From NCBI RefSeq assembly GCF_002749975.1, contig NZ_PEIG01000009.1, positions 124,001-188,000 on the forward strand: a stretch of DNA of 64,000 nt, written 5' to 3'. A program made the translations under genes and the position numbers. Source of the DNA: Gloeocapsopsis sp. IPPAS B-1203 (GTDB taxonomy: Bacteria; Cyanobacteriota; Cyanobacteriia; Cyanobacteriales; Chroococcidiopsidaceae). Shown in pieces: positions 28,400-38,685 of this stretch. Numbering within the stretch: position 1 is the stretch's first letter; every line of letters starts with the position of its first letter. The notes under the pieces were generated by a model, which was not told where the DNA came from, did no database searches, and worked only from the letters and a program-made list of their open reading frames with translations.

Positions 28400-28533
28400 T
28401 AAACTATTTCTCCTTGATGCGTCTACTTCATAAATGGCTATGAGCTAGTCTTGTTCTAAAACTGACTCATACACATCTTAATTATGTCGAACTGTTACAA
28501 ATATATCATACTCATAACGATTTTGAGTAGCAA

Positions 28534-30525
28534 ATGAAGAATTTAGACAATCGCGAGTGGCTGCTGACGAATGGACTAGGGAGTTTTGCGAGTGGTACTG
28601 TTTCCAACGCCCGCACGCGAACATATCACGGTTGGCTCATTGCAGCATTAGATCCACCCAGTCAGCGGACGTTACTACTGTCGCACATTGAGGCAAGTTT
28701 AGAAGTCGCGCACAAAGTTGTTGCTTTGGGAACAAATTATTGGGGCAACAACATTATTGAACCAGAAGGCTTTCAGTTGCTAGAGAACTTTGCCATAGAA
28801 CCAGTTCCTACTTGGGTTTGGCAAGAAGACAATTGGCGGCTAGCTAGACGAATTATTATGCCACACGCGGCACAGAGTAATGTAGCACAAGACAATACAA
28901 GTCGCGTTTTAATCCAGTATTGCTATACAGGAGACGTGAAAGGAATTTTGCGGTTGCGTTTCATGATTGCAGATCGCGATTTTCATCATCAACAGCAAGC
29001 TGATCCTAATTTACACTTTTCGCAGATTGTTGAACCACAGCAGATTATTTTGCAAGCGCAACGCCCTGGATGGATAGGAACACCTTGGCAACTACGCTGG
29101 ACAGAGGGAAAATATCAATACGATCCTGTCTGGTATTGGAACTATCGTTTACCAGAAGAGACAAATAGAGGATTAGGCGATCGCGAAGACTTGTATAGTC
29201 CTGGTTATTTAACAATTGCCTTAGAAACAGGAAGTTGTATTACCTTAGAAGCAAGAGTAGGTCACAATACTACTTTATCTGCACTGCAAAATGTTGAGTT
29301 TACCGATGCTGTGCAAGCAGAACAAAATCGGCTTGTTCAAGTTTTCAATTTTGAACACACTTCATCTCATCAACGACAACGACAATTACTCCGCGCTAGC
29401 GATCAATTTATCGTACACCGTGCTTCAATTGCAGGACCCACAGTTATTGCAGGTTATCACTGGTTTAATGATTGGGGACGTGACACACTGATTGCGCTAC
29501 CAGGATTAGCCCTGACAACACAGCGCTTTGATTTAGCCAAAGGACTGTTGCAAACTTTTGGTCGTTATTGTCGCAACGGTTTGATTCCTAATACATTTCC
29601 TGATAAAGGTGCTGAACCTTCCTACAACAGCATTGATGCTGCATTATTATGGATTGAGACTTTAGGACTTTACTTAGAAGCTACCCAAGATTGGGATTTT
29701 TTGGTTGAGGAATATCCTATATTCCAGCAAATTTACAAAGCCTTTACGGCTGGGACAAAGTTTAATATCCAAGTAGATGCTACAGATGGACTTGTTAGTT
29801 GGGATGCACCTGATGTTGCCCTAACATGGATGGATGCAGTAGTTCACGGACAACCTGTAACACCGCGTCGCGGTAAGCCTGTCGAAATTAATGCTTTGTG
29901 GTACTCTGCGTTATGTTGGGCGAGTACTTGGGCAGAACGCTTAAGCCAAAAAGAAGGAGCAAAATCTCGTTTAATGAATCAAGCACGGCGTTATCAACAA
30001 CAAGCCCAACAAGTAAAAGACTCAATGCAGAAGTTTTGGAATCCGACAAAAAGCTATCTATACGACACCATTGAACCTGACGATCGCCTAAATTCGCAAA
30101 TTCGTCCTAATGCTGTTTTAGCGCTTTCATACCAACATTGTGCTTTTCCTACACATCAAGGACATCAAGTTTTAGAAGTCGCCCGACAAAAACTGCTCAC
30201 GCCTTACGGATTGCGGAGTTTAGCGCCAGAAGATTCGCAATATATTGGTCAGTGTACAGGAGATGTGCAGCAGCGCGATCGCGCTTATCATCAAGGGACA
30301 GTGTGGACGTGGCTCATTGGTGCATATATTCGTGCTTGGCAACGTTATCATTCAGAACCTGTTCCCTTCGATTGGCAACCTTTACTCGAACATTTGCAAG
30401 CGCAGGCTTGTCTTGGTTCTATTTCAGAAATTTTTGATGGCGATCCACCCCATACTTCCAGAGGTGCGATCGCTCAAGCTTGGTCTGTTGCAGAAGTCAT
30501 TCGACACCTAAATTTGGTAGCTTAA
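28534..30525 (+). CDS. Glycogen debranching enzyme (amylo-alpha-1,6-glucosidase family)
   Basis: A 663-residue protein. The N-terminal domain (NREWLLTNGLGSFASGTVSN, RTYHGWLIAA) is the archaeal/bacterial debranching enzyme N domain. The (alpha/alpha)6-barrel catalytic domain contains GYHWFNDWGRDTLIALPGL, with the catalytic acid region, and DGLVSWDAPDVALTWMDA, then HQGTVWTWLIGAYI. It removes alpha-1,6 branches of glycogen or maltodextrins, complementing the amylase-family gene and glgC nearby. The last four bases overlap the convergent porin gene. Confidence 0.92.
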   Translation: MKNLDNREWLLTNGLGSFASGTVSNARTRTYHGWLIAALDPPSQRTLLLSHIEASLEVAHKVVALGTNYWGNNIIEPEGFQLLENFAIEPVPTWVWQEDNWRLARRIIMPHAAQSNVAQDNTSRVLIQYCYTGDVKGILRLRFMIADRDFHHQQQADPNLHFSQIVEPQQIILQAQRPGWIGTPWQLRWTEGKYQYDPVWYWNYRLPEETNRGLGDREDLYSPGYLTIALETGSCITLEARVGHNTTLSALQNVEFTDAVQAEQNRLVQVFNFEHTSSHQRQRQLLRASDQFIVHRASIAGPTVIAGYHWFNDWGRDTLIALPGLALTTQRFDLAKGLLQTFGRYCRNGLIPNTFPDKGAEPSYNSIDAALLWIETLGLYLEATQDWDFLVEEYPIFQQIYKAFTAGTKFNIQVDATDGLVSWDAPDVALTWMDAVVHGQPVTPRRGKPVEINALWYSALCWASTWAERLSQKEGAKSRLMNQARRYQQQAQQVKDSMQKFWNPTKSYLYDTIEPDDRLNSQIRPNAVLALSYQHCAFPTHQGHQVLEVARQKLLTPYGLRSLAPEDSQYIGQCTGDVQQRDRAYHQGTVWTWLIGAYIRAWQRYHSEPVPFDWQPLLEHLQAQACLGSISEIFDGDPPHTSRGAIAQAWSVAEVIRHLNLVA

Positions 30526-32285
30526 AAGCTAAACTGGGCGCGTAAGTTACCTATATAAACTGTCGGATTATTGCTGAAATTATTAGGATTGCCAATGACA
30601 TAAAATGCTGGAACAAGCGCAATGTTGTTTGTTAGCGGATAGAAATAAGTTGCTTCAAACTCGTACTGTACTCCACCATCTCCACCACCAGATGCGAGAA
30701 AATCACGTCCATCCAGAATTGAGAAGGGAAGTAAATAAGATACTGTAAATAGTGCGCCTTCCTTGATTAAGTCAGGAAATGCAACGCCGAGTTGTAGTGA
30801 TTGGGCATTAACTTCTCCGCTAGGTAAACCTGGAGTTAATGGAAACAAATTGGTACTACCGTAGCCATAGCGCCCAAAAATACCGAAGCCATCTGCTATT
30901 AGCCAATCAAAGTTAACACTGAAGACGTCTGCTGTGGAATTATCAACAGGACCATCAAAACCATCATCAGCAAAGCCATAAATTGGTTCGCCGATTGCAC
31001 CGCCGATTTGCCCACCGACAGCTCTCGTATTAGAACGATTGTAGAGTAATCTGACATTAAAGCGATCGCTCGGAGAAAAAGTGAGTTCAGCGGTGATTGT
31101 ATTAGTAGGATCAAATAAACCTTGGCTAGGATTGCTGGAAGAGTTAAAAACTGTATTAGGGAGAAATTCTGTGTTTTCACCCAAATAGCCAACATTGAGC
31201 TTGAATTGATCGTTAATTTCCCACAAAAGTACTAAGCCCGAACCACGATCAATTGTGTTTAACAGCGTACTTCCACTAGAGTTAAAACTACCTGCACCTG
31301 TTAAAAAGAACGTAAAGCGGTTAGCATCAAAATAGCGATACCAGTTAATCCGCGAACCAACAACAGCTTGAAGATTGTCTGTTACAGGAAAGCTATAAAA
31401 CAATTCGCGCACAACAACGTCATTTGCGCCTGCTGCACCTCCAGGTGCCGTTGTTTGATCGGTAAAAGGAACGCCCCAAGTATTATATAAACCTGCTGAG
31501 ACAAATTGATTGGCTGGAGAGTTACCATTACCTGCACCGAGTTGCACAACTAATGAGTCTCTACCCGTAAAAGATGTGTTGAAATTCAGCCAAACTAAAT
31601 TACTGAGAGTAATATTCGGATCTTCATCAATTTCCCGCAATAGTGGTGTTGCAGTTCTTGGCTGAGTTCTAAATGCCGTCTCTCCTTCCGCTAAAATCGT
31701 CCCATCAGCAAAAGCACCAGTAAGATTGACAAAAACATTACCAGTTAGTTTAGTCGTTGTCGAAAATTGATTCGCTTCAAGTTCTGCAACTTGCGCTTCT
31801 AAAGTATCAACACGCCCGCGTAAAGTTGCAAGTTCTGCTGCAAATTCTGTCCCTAGTCTTTGTAGCGTCTCGACATCTTCCTGGGTTACTTGATTCGTGG
31901 TTGCTGCGGTAATTAGTTCATTAACGCGATCTAAACACGCATTCAAACCTGCTGCAAATTCATAACGAGTTAAGGCACGATTACCTCGATAAGTACTATC
32001 AGGATAACCAGCAATACAGCCATAGCGTTCTACAAGTGATTGTAAAGCTTGAAATGCCCAATCGGTAGGTTGCACATCGGATAACTGCGATACCGATGTC
32101 ACCTGTGACATTGTGTTGTTATTTGTTGCAACTAAGTTTGATGTTGTTAAAGCTGTCGTTGCGATCGCATCTGTCGGCGATCCCCACGCTTTTGATAATG
32201 GTATAAATGTAACTTCAAATAATAAGCACCAAAAAGTTGTCGCAGCAATTAAACTACCTTTCCAGGCAGTTGCAACTTTCACCAT
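30522..32285 (-). CDS. SLH-domain outer-membrane porin (iron-uptake-porin type)
   Basis: A 587-residue protein with a hydrophobic signal segment near residue 10-30, one SLH-type motif (VQPTDWAFQALQSLVERYGC then AGYPDSTYRGNRALTRYEFA) and a coiled-coil (TLRGRVDTLEAQVAELEANQ). The rest, from about 190, is an OprB-like 16-stranded beta-barrel ending YIGNLRAQFSF with a terminal Phe, as expected for outer-membrane insertion. Cyanobacterial members anchor to peptidoglycan via SLH and pass small solutes, including inorganic iron. No iron box was seen. Confidence 0.92.
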   Translation of the reverse strand: MVKVATAWKGSLIAATTFWCLLFEVTFIPLSKAWGSPTDAIATTALTTSNLVATNNNTMSQVTSVSQLSDVQPTDWAFQALQSLVERYGCIAGYPDSTYRGNRALTRYEFAAGLNACLDRVNELITAATTNQVTQEDVETLQRLGTEFAAELATLRGRVDTLEAQVAELEANQFSTTTKLTGNVFVNLTGAFADGTILAEGETAFRTQPRTATPLLREIDEDPNITLSNLVWLNFNTSFTGRDSLVVQLGAGNGNSPANQFVSAGLYNTWGVPFTDQTTAPGGAAGANDVVVRELFYSFPVTDNLQAVVGSRINWYRYFDANRFTFFLTGAGSFNSSGSTLLNTIDRGSGLVLLWEINDQFKLNVGYLGENTEFLPNTVFNSSSNPSQGLFDPTNTITAELTFSPSDRFNVRLLYNRSNTRAVGGQIGGAIGEPIYGFADDGFDGPVDNSTADVFSVNFDWLIADGFGIFGRYGYGSTNLFPLTPGLPSGEVNAQSLQLGVAFPDLIKEGALFTVSYLLPFSILDGRDFLASGGGDGGVQYEFEATYFYPLTNNIALVPAFYVIGNPNNFSNNPTVYIGNLRAQFSF

Positions 32286-32713
32286 TATTCCTCACACCTG
32301 TATAAAAATACTTAAGTAGCCCACATACTATCTGAGTTCCTTCCAGCCATATGTAATTTAGACAACATTACTGTGGTTTTTTCTCTGTTTTGTTAGCGGC
32401 TGTTGACATTGCATTACAAGTAAGTGGGTGAAAATAAACGTAATTAAAAGATTGGTCATTGGTAACTGGTAACTGGTAATTGGTAAGACTATTTAGTAAC
32501 TTTCCACTACTCATTACAGATTACAGAACTCAGCAAGTGTCAGATTTAATTATGTCCACCTACTTATATAGGGTCTGTGTGTTTTTGGTAAAACTTACCT
32601 TTTCCACGTTATATTTTGTTACTTGTCTGTATAAAATATTACAAATTCATAAATAACTACTGAATTAAACTCAACAGGTTAAAATCTTTGATTGTGGTCT
32701 ACATTGCGATCGC
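32286..32713. other. Intergenic with short tandem repeats
   Basis: About 430 bases upstream of two divergent genes. It includes GGTAACTGGTAACTGGTAAT-type repeats at 32462..32485 and AT-rich sequence up to the HIP1 octamer near the formamidase start. No gene seen. Confidence 0.5.
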
Positions 32714-33676
32714 ATGACGCATCATATTCTTAAAGCCAATTGTCAAACAGTACATCTAGGCGGCTTTTCCCATCAATTGAAACCTGTTTTAACAATTAAT
32801 CCAGGTGACACTATTGATGTAGAGACATATACCGGATTTTATATTTACGACAAAGCACCACCAGAATTTCTTACGCCTGAATTTCTAGAGATTTGTCAAT
32901 ATCTTCCTTCAGAACAAAAAATTAGTTCAGGACCTCATTTACTCACAGGACCAATTTATATCAAAGATGCTGTACCTGGAGATGTCATAGAAGTTAATAT
33001 AGAGGAAATTTATCCACGCTTACCTATTGGATTTAATGCAATTTACCCTGAAAAAGGAGCTTTACACAAACATTTTTCTGAACACAAGCTACGTTTTATT
33101 TCACTAGATTTAGAAAAACAAATTGCAGAATTTCCACCTAATAGTAAGATACAAATTCCATTAAAACCCTTCTTTGGCATTCTTGGTGTTGCCACTCCTG
33201 AGAACCGTTCTTCAGTTCCACCTGGCAATTATGGAGGAAATATTGATAACAAAGAACTGCAAGTAGGATCGCGGATATTTTTACCTGTTTTTGTTCCTGG
33301 TGCATTATTTTCAATTGGTGACGGACACTCTGCACAAGGTGATGGTGAAGTTGATTTGACTGCGATTGAAACATCAATGAATGGCAGAATTAAAATTCAA
33401 CTACATAAAGATCTTAAATTAACAACTCCTATAGCAGAAACGCCCACCGATATCATCACAATGGGTTTTGGACAAACTTTAGATGCAGCCTTTGAAATGG
33501 CGTTGCAACAAATGATGAATTTTCTCGAACACTATGTAGAATTGAGTGCCGAAGAAGCTTATGTGTTGTGTAGTTTAGCCGTAAATTTTCGTATTACGCA
33601 AGTAGTGAACTTGCCACAAAAAGGCGTTCATGGGATGTTATCAAAATCAATGTTACCGAGAGCGATCGCGTTGTAA
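32714..33676 (+). CDS. Acetamidase/formamidase family protein
   Basis: A 320-residue protein of the FmdA/AmdA family: DTIDVETYTGFYIYDKAPPE, GPIYIKDAVPGDVIEVNIEE, RSSVPPGNYGGNIDNKEL and GALFSIGDGHSAQGDGEVD, the last two being the family's metal-binding core. It hydrolyses formamide or acetamide, or related short amides, to ammonia and the acid. It is cytosolic. It lies 5 kb from the ring-opening amidohydrolase cluster but on the other strand, with a mobile-looking block between, so a link is only possible. Confidence 0.93.
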   Translation: MTHHILKANCQTVHLGGFSHQLKPVLTINPGDTIDVETYTGFYIYDKAPPEFLTPEFLEICQYLPSEQKISSGPHLLTGPIYIKDAVPGDVIEVNIEEIYPRLPIGFNAIYPEKGALHKHFSEHKLRFISLDLEKQIAEFPPNSKIQIPLKPFFGILGVATPENRSSVPPGNYGGNIDNKELQVGSRIFLPVFVPGALFSIGDGHSAQGDGEVDLTAIETSMNGRIKIQLHKDLKLTTPIAETPTDIITMGFGQTLDAAFEMALQQMMNFLEHYVELSAEEAYVLCSLAVNFRITQVVNLPQKGVHGMLSKSMLPRAIAL

Positions 33677-33747
33677 ATCGTTGTGCTAAGTTACCTTTAG
33701 GAATGCACTGCGAACACCTGGCTAAATGACTGAAGCACCAGCATTGT

Positions 33748-33990
33748 ATGACAAACTCCAGTTCAAACGATAGCCCTGAATTACTCTCTGTCGCTCAAAC
33801 TGCAAAGCTGCTTGATGTAACTCGCCAGCGAGTTCACGACCTAATTAAGAATGGTCAGATTGTAGCTTGTAAACTTGGGCGTTATTACTATATAGAAGCC
33901 GCTGAGTTAAAGAGATATATGAATCAACCTACTGGAAAACCTTATCAACCACGGAGTACAACTTCTCAACACTCTATTGACAATTGTTAA
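33748..33990 (+). CDS. Excisionase-type helix-turn-helix protein
   Basis: An 80-residue protein of the HTH_17 (MerR/Xis-like) family: LLSVAQTAKLLDVTRQRVHD, then LIKNGQIVACKLGRYYYIE and the ELKRYM ending. It binds DNA through the winged helix. It precedes the methyltransferase gene by 47 nt on the same strand, so it may control that restriction-modification module, as C proteins do; that role is inferred from position only. Confidence 0.8.
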   Translation: MTNSSSNDSPELLSVAQTAKLLDVTRQRVHDLIKNGQIVACKLGRYYYIEAAELKRYMNQPTGKPYQPRSTTSQHSIDNC

Positions 33991-34037
33991 TAGAGTTTGT
34001 AAGCTCAAGTCATACCTATGTACTAAAGGTTAAGTCA

Positions 34038-35024
34038 ATGCCCCCGTTTGAAGCGATCGCACCTGATATTGCAACTCAACAAGAATTGCAACAGGTTTAC
34101 AGAAGTGAATATGGCATTCTCTATCAGGGAGATTGTCTGAAACTTCTGACAGCGTTGCCTAGTGAGTCTGTAGATCTCATATTTGCCGATCCACCCTTTA
34201 ACCTCAAAAAAGAATACGGTAAAGGTGTCAACGATCAGATGGAGGTCGATAAGTATTTAGATTGGTCGCAGCAGTGGCTTGAACAGAGTATTCGAGTGCT
34301 AAAAGAAGGTGGAAGTTTGTTTGTATTCAACCTACCCAAATGGTGCATAGAGTACGGTGCATACCTCAATCAGAAAGGAATGTGGTTTCGACATTGGATT
34401 GCTTGTAGGATGCCAAAGGCTTTTCCTAGAGGGAAAAAGATGTCTCCTGCTCACTACGGGCTAATATATTACACGAAAGGGGAACCAGCAGTTTTTAATA
34501 AAGTCTATACACCTATTCAAGTTTGTCGGCACTGTGGTGGAGAAATTCGTGATTATGGTGGACATCGCAAAAGACTTAATAAAAACGGTATCAATTTGAT
34601 GGATGTTTGGGATATATCAGAAGATGTTTGGGAAGATGCTTCTGAAACTGACTCGAATGAAACCTTATGGACATTGGCGGAGGAAATGTGGACTGATATT
34701 CCACCCGTTCGCCATCATCAACATAAAAAGCGAGTTCCTAACGAACTTGCTCCAATCATGCTAGAACGGATCGTCGCTATGGCATCTAACCCAGGTCAAG
34801 TTGTGGTTGATCCATTCGGGGGTTCTGGCACTACATTCTATGCAGCATAAAAACTACATCGTTACTGGATTGGTTCAGAAATTGGCGATACAGAGCCAGC
34901 AATACAACGATTGACCAGTTTAGCTAACGGACTCGTTGAGCAATGGGAATCAGCAAGGGGAAATAAAAAATTGAAGCAGCGCAAATCAACTGCATTACAA
35001 CTACCAATTCCTTACTCTACATAG
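34038..35024 (+). pseudogene. DNA methyltransferase (beta-class N4/N6) with an in-frame stop near the end
   Basis: From ATG 34038 the frame encodes motif IV FADPPFNLKKEYG early and motif I VVVDPFGGSGTTFYAA late, the beta-class order; between them is a recognition domain with a CRHCGGEI zinc-like pair. The frame stops at TAA 34848..34850, immediately after motif I. The same frame then runs on for 57 codons, starting KLHRYWIGSEIGDTEPAIQR, which is the motif II region, to TAG 35022. The family has Glu here (AAEKLHRYW), so GAA to TAA is likely. The truncated 270-residue form lacks the motif II strand and would probably not bind cofactor well. Confidence 0.85.
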
Positions 35025-35038
35025 CTTTTTTCCAAAAT

Positions 35039-35629
35039 TTAGACCAATGCGCGACCATCGGTTCCTTTGGCAATCATTGGTACATTGCTATCTACTTGAT
35101 CGTGCTCAATCACAAAAACTGCAAGAAACCCCTCTTGGAGCCGAACTGCCCGCCAAACATCAAAATATGGTAGCTCTTCATAGTTGCCAATCCGATCAGT
35201 TAGATAAGGATAAAGCTTTCTACTTGGGAGTATTAGAACAGCACCTAGAAACACACCCCGTAACAATCCAAGAACCATCTTATTGATTGCTCGATGACTT
35301 GAGGAGATATTTCCCGTCTCCCACTCAAGAGCAAAAAGATAGCTGTCAAGAACTTTTGTTGCATCCACCTTTCCTGGAGATCGAGTTGCGTAGTTAATCG
35401 AAGTTTCTAGCCTCCATCCAAATCTATCCTTCAAAGCAATCATGCAAGCTTCTTTAATTGGCTTGACGCCATTACCATGTTTTGCTGGGTTGATAGTAAA
35501 GTTGGATGCGCCAGGGGGATGAACAATAAGGGAAATCGCCTCACGGACTTCAGCCCGAATAATAGACCAATCGCTTGATTCTTCAAAACTTCCAACACTA
35601 ATCAGAGAAATCTCTTGAACTATCTTCAT
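35039..35629 (-). CDS. Type II restriction endonuclease, BamHI/BglII-like fold
   Basis: A 196-residue protein. The catalytic pattern is GKVDATKVLDSYLFALEWE followed by TGN: Asp89 and the pair Glu102-x-Glu104 correspond to the D...ExE signature of the BamHI/BglII group, and SSSHRAINKMVLGLL forms the following helix. The gene is convergent with the methyltransferase, ending 14 nt from its readthrough stop, a usual type II arrangement. No break is seen. If active it needs a protecting methyltransferase, which here has a stop codon. The specificity cannot be read by eye. Confidence 0.8.
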   Translation of the reverse strand: MKIVQEISLISVGSFEESSDWSIIRAEVREAISLIVHPPGASNFTINPAKHGNGVKPIKEACMIALKDRFGWRLETSINYATRSPGKVDATKVLDSYLFALEWETGNISSSHRAINKMVLGLLRGVFLGAVLILPSRKLYPYLTDRIGNYEELPYFDVWRAVRLQEGFLAVFVIEHDQVDSNVPMIAKGTDGRALV

Positions 35630-35959
35630 CCTGACTACTCATTCACATTGCTAAGCAAGAGTAGTGCAGTTTCGCTTATTTGCTGTAAGAATTAAGCTTT
35701 GTTTCTACATTGCCCCACCAAGCAACCTTGCGGCAACGCAGCAACGGATAATCGAAGTCAGCTTACTACTCAACTACATAAATGTGGTTTAATACCACCT
35801 TGACGATATAATCCTACGACAATGCAATTGAACTCTGATTTGAGATTTATCAAGCGTATCAGCTGTTAAATCTTGTTTAACTTGTAGCCATCTGTTTATC
35901 TGTAGCTCAACCGACACGTTCACTTAAACAAGTTCACCAAGTCACGCATCTGAAAAATC
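35630..35959. other. Intergenic, no gene seen
   Basis: About 330 AT-rich bases between the restriction nuclease start and the DUF3303 gene. No protein-like frame, tRNA or clear hairpin was found. Confidence 0.5.
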
Positions 35960-36229
35960 TTATACGTAAAGCTGATCTGCAATATGTTGTGCAGCTTCAG
36001 CTGAAGTACGTACTGGGATAATCTCAAAATGACCAAGATCGCTCCAAGCTTGAATCCAGATATCAAACAAGGAGGGATCATCAGTACGCATAAGTTGAAA
36101 GCATCTAAAGTAATTAAGATCTACCCAACTATCTACATAGTCAAGCCCTGGTGGTAATTGACGACCGCGATCGCGCGCACGACGATAGATCTCAGCCGCT
36201 GCGCCTGCATTAAAATATTCAATAACCAT
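35960..36229 (-). CDS. DUF3303 family protein
   Basis: An 89-residue protein matching DUF3303: MVIEYFNAGAAAEIYRRARD, LPPGLDYVDSWVDLNYFRCF and SLFDIWIQAWSDLGHFEIIP. These are small cytosolic ferredoxin-like-fold proteins of unknown role. It is complete at both ends and stands alone. Confidence 0.85.
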   Translation of the reverse strand: MVIEYFNAGAAAEIYRRARDRGRQLPPGLDYVDSWVDLNYFRCFQLMRTDDPSLFDIWIQAWSDLGHFEIIPVRTSAEAAQHIADQLYV

Positions 36230-36469
36230 ATATAGTATTTACTACTGAAGATAAACTGACTATTAGCAAAACAGAATACCAAATGCGCCGCGAAACAGGT
36301 TGCTTGGTAACTAACATATGCAACTAACTTAAAAACAGGGAAAAGCGTACAAAGGTACGCTCATATATCAAGCAAAAAGATAGAACAGGGTTAAACCATT
36401 GAGTATTGAAACACTACCTCTATTCCCATTTCTGCCACAATTGCAACTTTTTTTGCCAACAGCACACTA

Positions 36470-37689
36470 GTAGTCTGCCAAACCAACTTTGCCTAGTTCT
36501 GTCATTACTGATAAGCTGACTCAAACACTGGGAATAGTTATGAGTCAGAAGCGTTACATTGTCGATCTAAGCGACGCTGAAGTTCAAGCGTTGGAAACCC
36601 TTTTGAGAACTGGAAAACATTCAGCCCGCAAACTCACCCGTGCCCGTATTCTATTGCAGGTTCATCAGGGTAAAACCGACCGAGAAGTCGCGGACAACTT
36701 AGGGGTGAATCTTTCAACGGTAGAGCGAACCCGTGAGAAGTTTGTCCACTCAGCCACATTAGAGGAAGCTCTCAATGATCGCCCCCATCCTCCTAAACCT
36801 CGTAAGCTCGATGCCAAAGCAGAAGCACTGCTGATTGCGACCGCTTGCTCAGATGCACCGGATGGGCGGGCTGAGTGGACAATGCAGTTGTTAGCCGACC
36901 GCCTGGTTGAACTGCAAGTAGTGGAGTCAATTTCCGATGAAACCGTGCGCCAGACCCTGAAAAAAACGACGTTAAACCGTGGCTGAAACAGCAGTGGTGC
37001 ATTCCTGAAGTGGATGCCAAATATGTATGGCGGATGGAGGACTTACTGGACTTGTACGGCGAGGTGTATAACCCCAAACGCCCAGTGATTTGCTTTGACG
37101 AACGTCCTTGTCCTTTGATTGGCGAAGTTCGGGTTCCCATCCCTGCACAGCCCGGTCAACCAGAACGGTACGATTATGAGTACAAACGCAATGGGGTTGT
37201 CAACTTGTTTGCCTGCTTTGAACCGTTAGCCGCAGAACGATGGATGGTCGTCACCCAACAGCGCACCAAAGCTGACTTTGCCCATCAGATGAAGATGCTG
37301 GTCGATGTTTACCGTCCTGATGCCGATTGTATTCGCCTGGTTGTAGACAATCTCAACATCCATCATCCAGCGGCATTGTATGAGACGTTTGAGCCACAAG
37401 AAGCCAATCGTATCCTGAAGAAACTGGAATTTCATTACACGCCAAAACATGCCAGTTGGCTCAATCAAGTTGAAAGTGAGTTCTCTGTGTTGTCGAGGCA
37501 GTGTCTCAATCGGCGTATCGCAACTCAAGCAGAATTGGTTGAAGAAGTGAAGGCTTGGCAGGATGAACGCAATGCCCAAAAAGCCACAGTCAACTGGAGA
37601 TTTTCGAGTGCAGATGCGCGAATTAGGTTAGAGCATCTCTATCCGAAATTCGAGCAGGGCAACTAGGCAAAGTTCCTTTGGTAAACCAC
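36470..37689 (+). mobile_element. IS630-family insertion sequence, 1220 bp
   Basis: The ends are imperfect inverted repeats of about 30 bp: GTAGTCTGCCAAACCAACTT at 36470 and the complement of the right end GTGGTTTACCAAAGGAACTT, both followed by TGCCTAGTT. A TA dinucleotide lies just outside each end (36468-36469 and 37690-37691), the IS630 target duplication. It holds one transposase gene in two frames. It is inserted in a spacer and looks intact. Confidence 0.9.
36540..37666 (+). CDS. IS630 transposase, made by -1 frameshifting
   Basis: The first frame from ATG 36540 has the helix-turn-helix part (RARILLQVHQGKTDREVADN, LGVNLSTVERTREKF) and ends at 36986. The second frame, in the -1 register, carries the DDE domain: VICFDERPCPLIGEV, RLVVDNLNIHHPAALY and HASWLNQVESEFS. 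They join at the run A7C (36960..36967): the zero frame reads LKKTT, the -1 frame reads LKKNDVKPWLKQQWC as in uninterrupted relatives. Joined length is 375 residues. Programmed slippage at A-runs is known for this group, so it is called functional. Confidence 0.87.
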
Positions 37690-37781
37690 TAGGTTTATCA
37701 AATAAGAGTGAATTACTTACGATTAAAGTAGCTAGTCACTAGTGACTAACAACTAGCAACTTATTGTTGGAGGTTATTTCT

Positions 37782-38510
37782 ATGTATCAAACTAAATCAG
37801 CATTTTCCCCAGCGCAAGACTCCTTACCTTCTGATGATGGCATTCCGATGGAAACTCAACGGCACAAAATGCAAATGGATTTGCTAGTCGATTCACTTTA
37901 TCCGTGGGTAACGCAACGTGAAGGTGGTGGTTATGTGGGCGGTAATATGTTTGTTTACTTCAGCCCTAACCAAGTTCGCAACCAAGATTATCGCGGACCT
38001 GATGTTTTTGTGGTTTTAGATGTACCAGTACGGGAACGTAAAAGTTGGGTTGTGTGGGAAGAAGGCAAAGGACCTGACATGGTGATTGAACTATTATCAG
38101 AAAGTACTGCCGAACAAGACAAAACTACAAAGAAACTGATCTATCAAAATCAACTGCGCGTACCCGAATATGTTTGGTACGATCCATTTGACTCAAAAGA
38201 GTTTGCTGGGTTTGGACTACACGATGGAATTTATACGCCATTGCCACTCGATGAACAAGGACGCTTAATTAGTCAACATTTAGGATTAGCACTCGTACGC
38301 TGGCAAGGTAAATTTAAAGGAGTAGAAGCAGTTTGGTTGCGATGGTCAACAATAGAAGGAGTGCTATTACCAACAGATGAGGAGATGGTGCAAATAGCAC
38401 AAGAACAAGCACAGCAAGAGGCACAACGGGCACAGCAAGAAGCGCAACGCGCCGATCGCTTAGCAGCAGAATTAAGACGACTTGGTGTAGATCCAGACGC
38501 AATTATTTAA
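37782..38510 (+). CDS. Uma2-family (DUF820) putative endonuclease
   Basis: A 242-residue protein from ATG 37782, preceded by TTGGAGG. The PD-(D/E)XK core is visible as YRGPDVFVVLDV, GKGPDMVIELLSESTAEQDK and VPEYVWYDPFD. After about residue 195 the tail is a charged coiled-coil with the repeat QEAQRAQQEAQRAD and ends RLGVDPDAII, common in cyanobacterial members. These multicopy proteins are of unsettled function. It follows the IS630 by 90 nt. Confidence 0.88.
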   Translation: MYQTKSAFSPAQDSLPSDDGIPMETQRHKMQMDLLVDSLYPWVTQREGGGYVGGNMFVYFSPNQVRNQDYRGPDVFVVLDVPVRERKSWVVWEEGKGPDMVIELLSESTAEQDKTTKKLIYQNQLRVPEYVWYDPFDSKEFAGFGLHDGIYTPLPLDEQGRLISQHLGLALVRWQGKFKGVEAVWLRWSTIEGVLLPTDEEMVQIAQEQAQQEAQRAQQEAQRADRLAAELRRLGVDPDAII

Positions 38511-38685
38511 AATATAGCAACGGTCAATATAATTAGGACATTATCGAAACTCAGAACGATTGTCTTGTAAAGTTTGCTCAACGGAGGAAACCTCCGCACG
38601 CAACTTTCCGCTGCTTCAACTAACTTTTAACCCTGATCCCTGATCTCTGACCCCTGACCTCTGCTATATGACTTGCAACTTGTTG

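Noticed and set aside
36960-37010. IS630 transposase as a pseudogene
   Set aside because: The break is at an A7C run in the -1 register, the known programmed-frameshift arrangement of this family, and both halves are otherwise intact.
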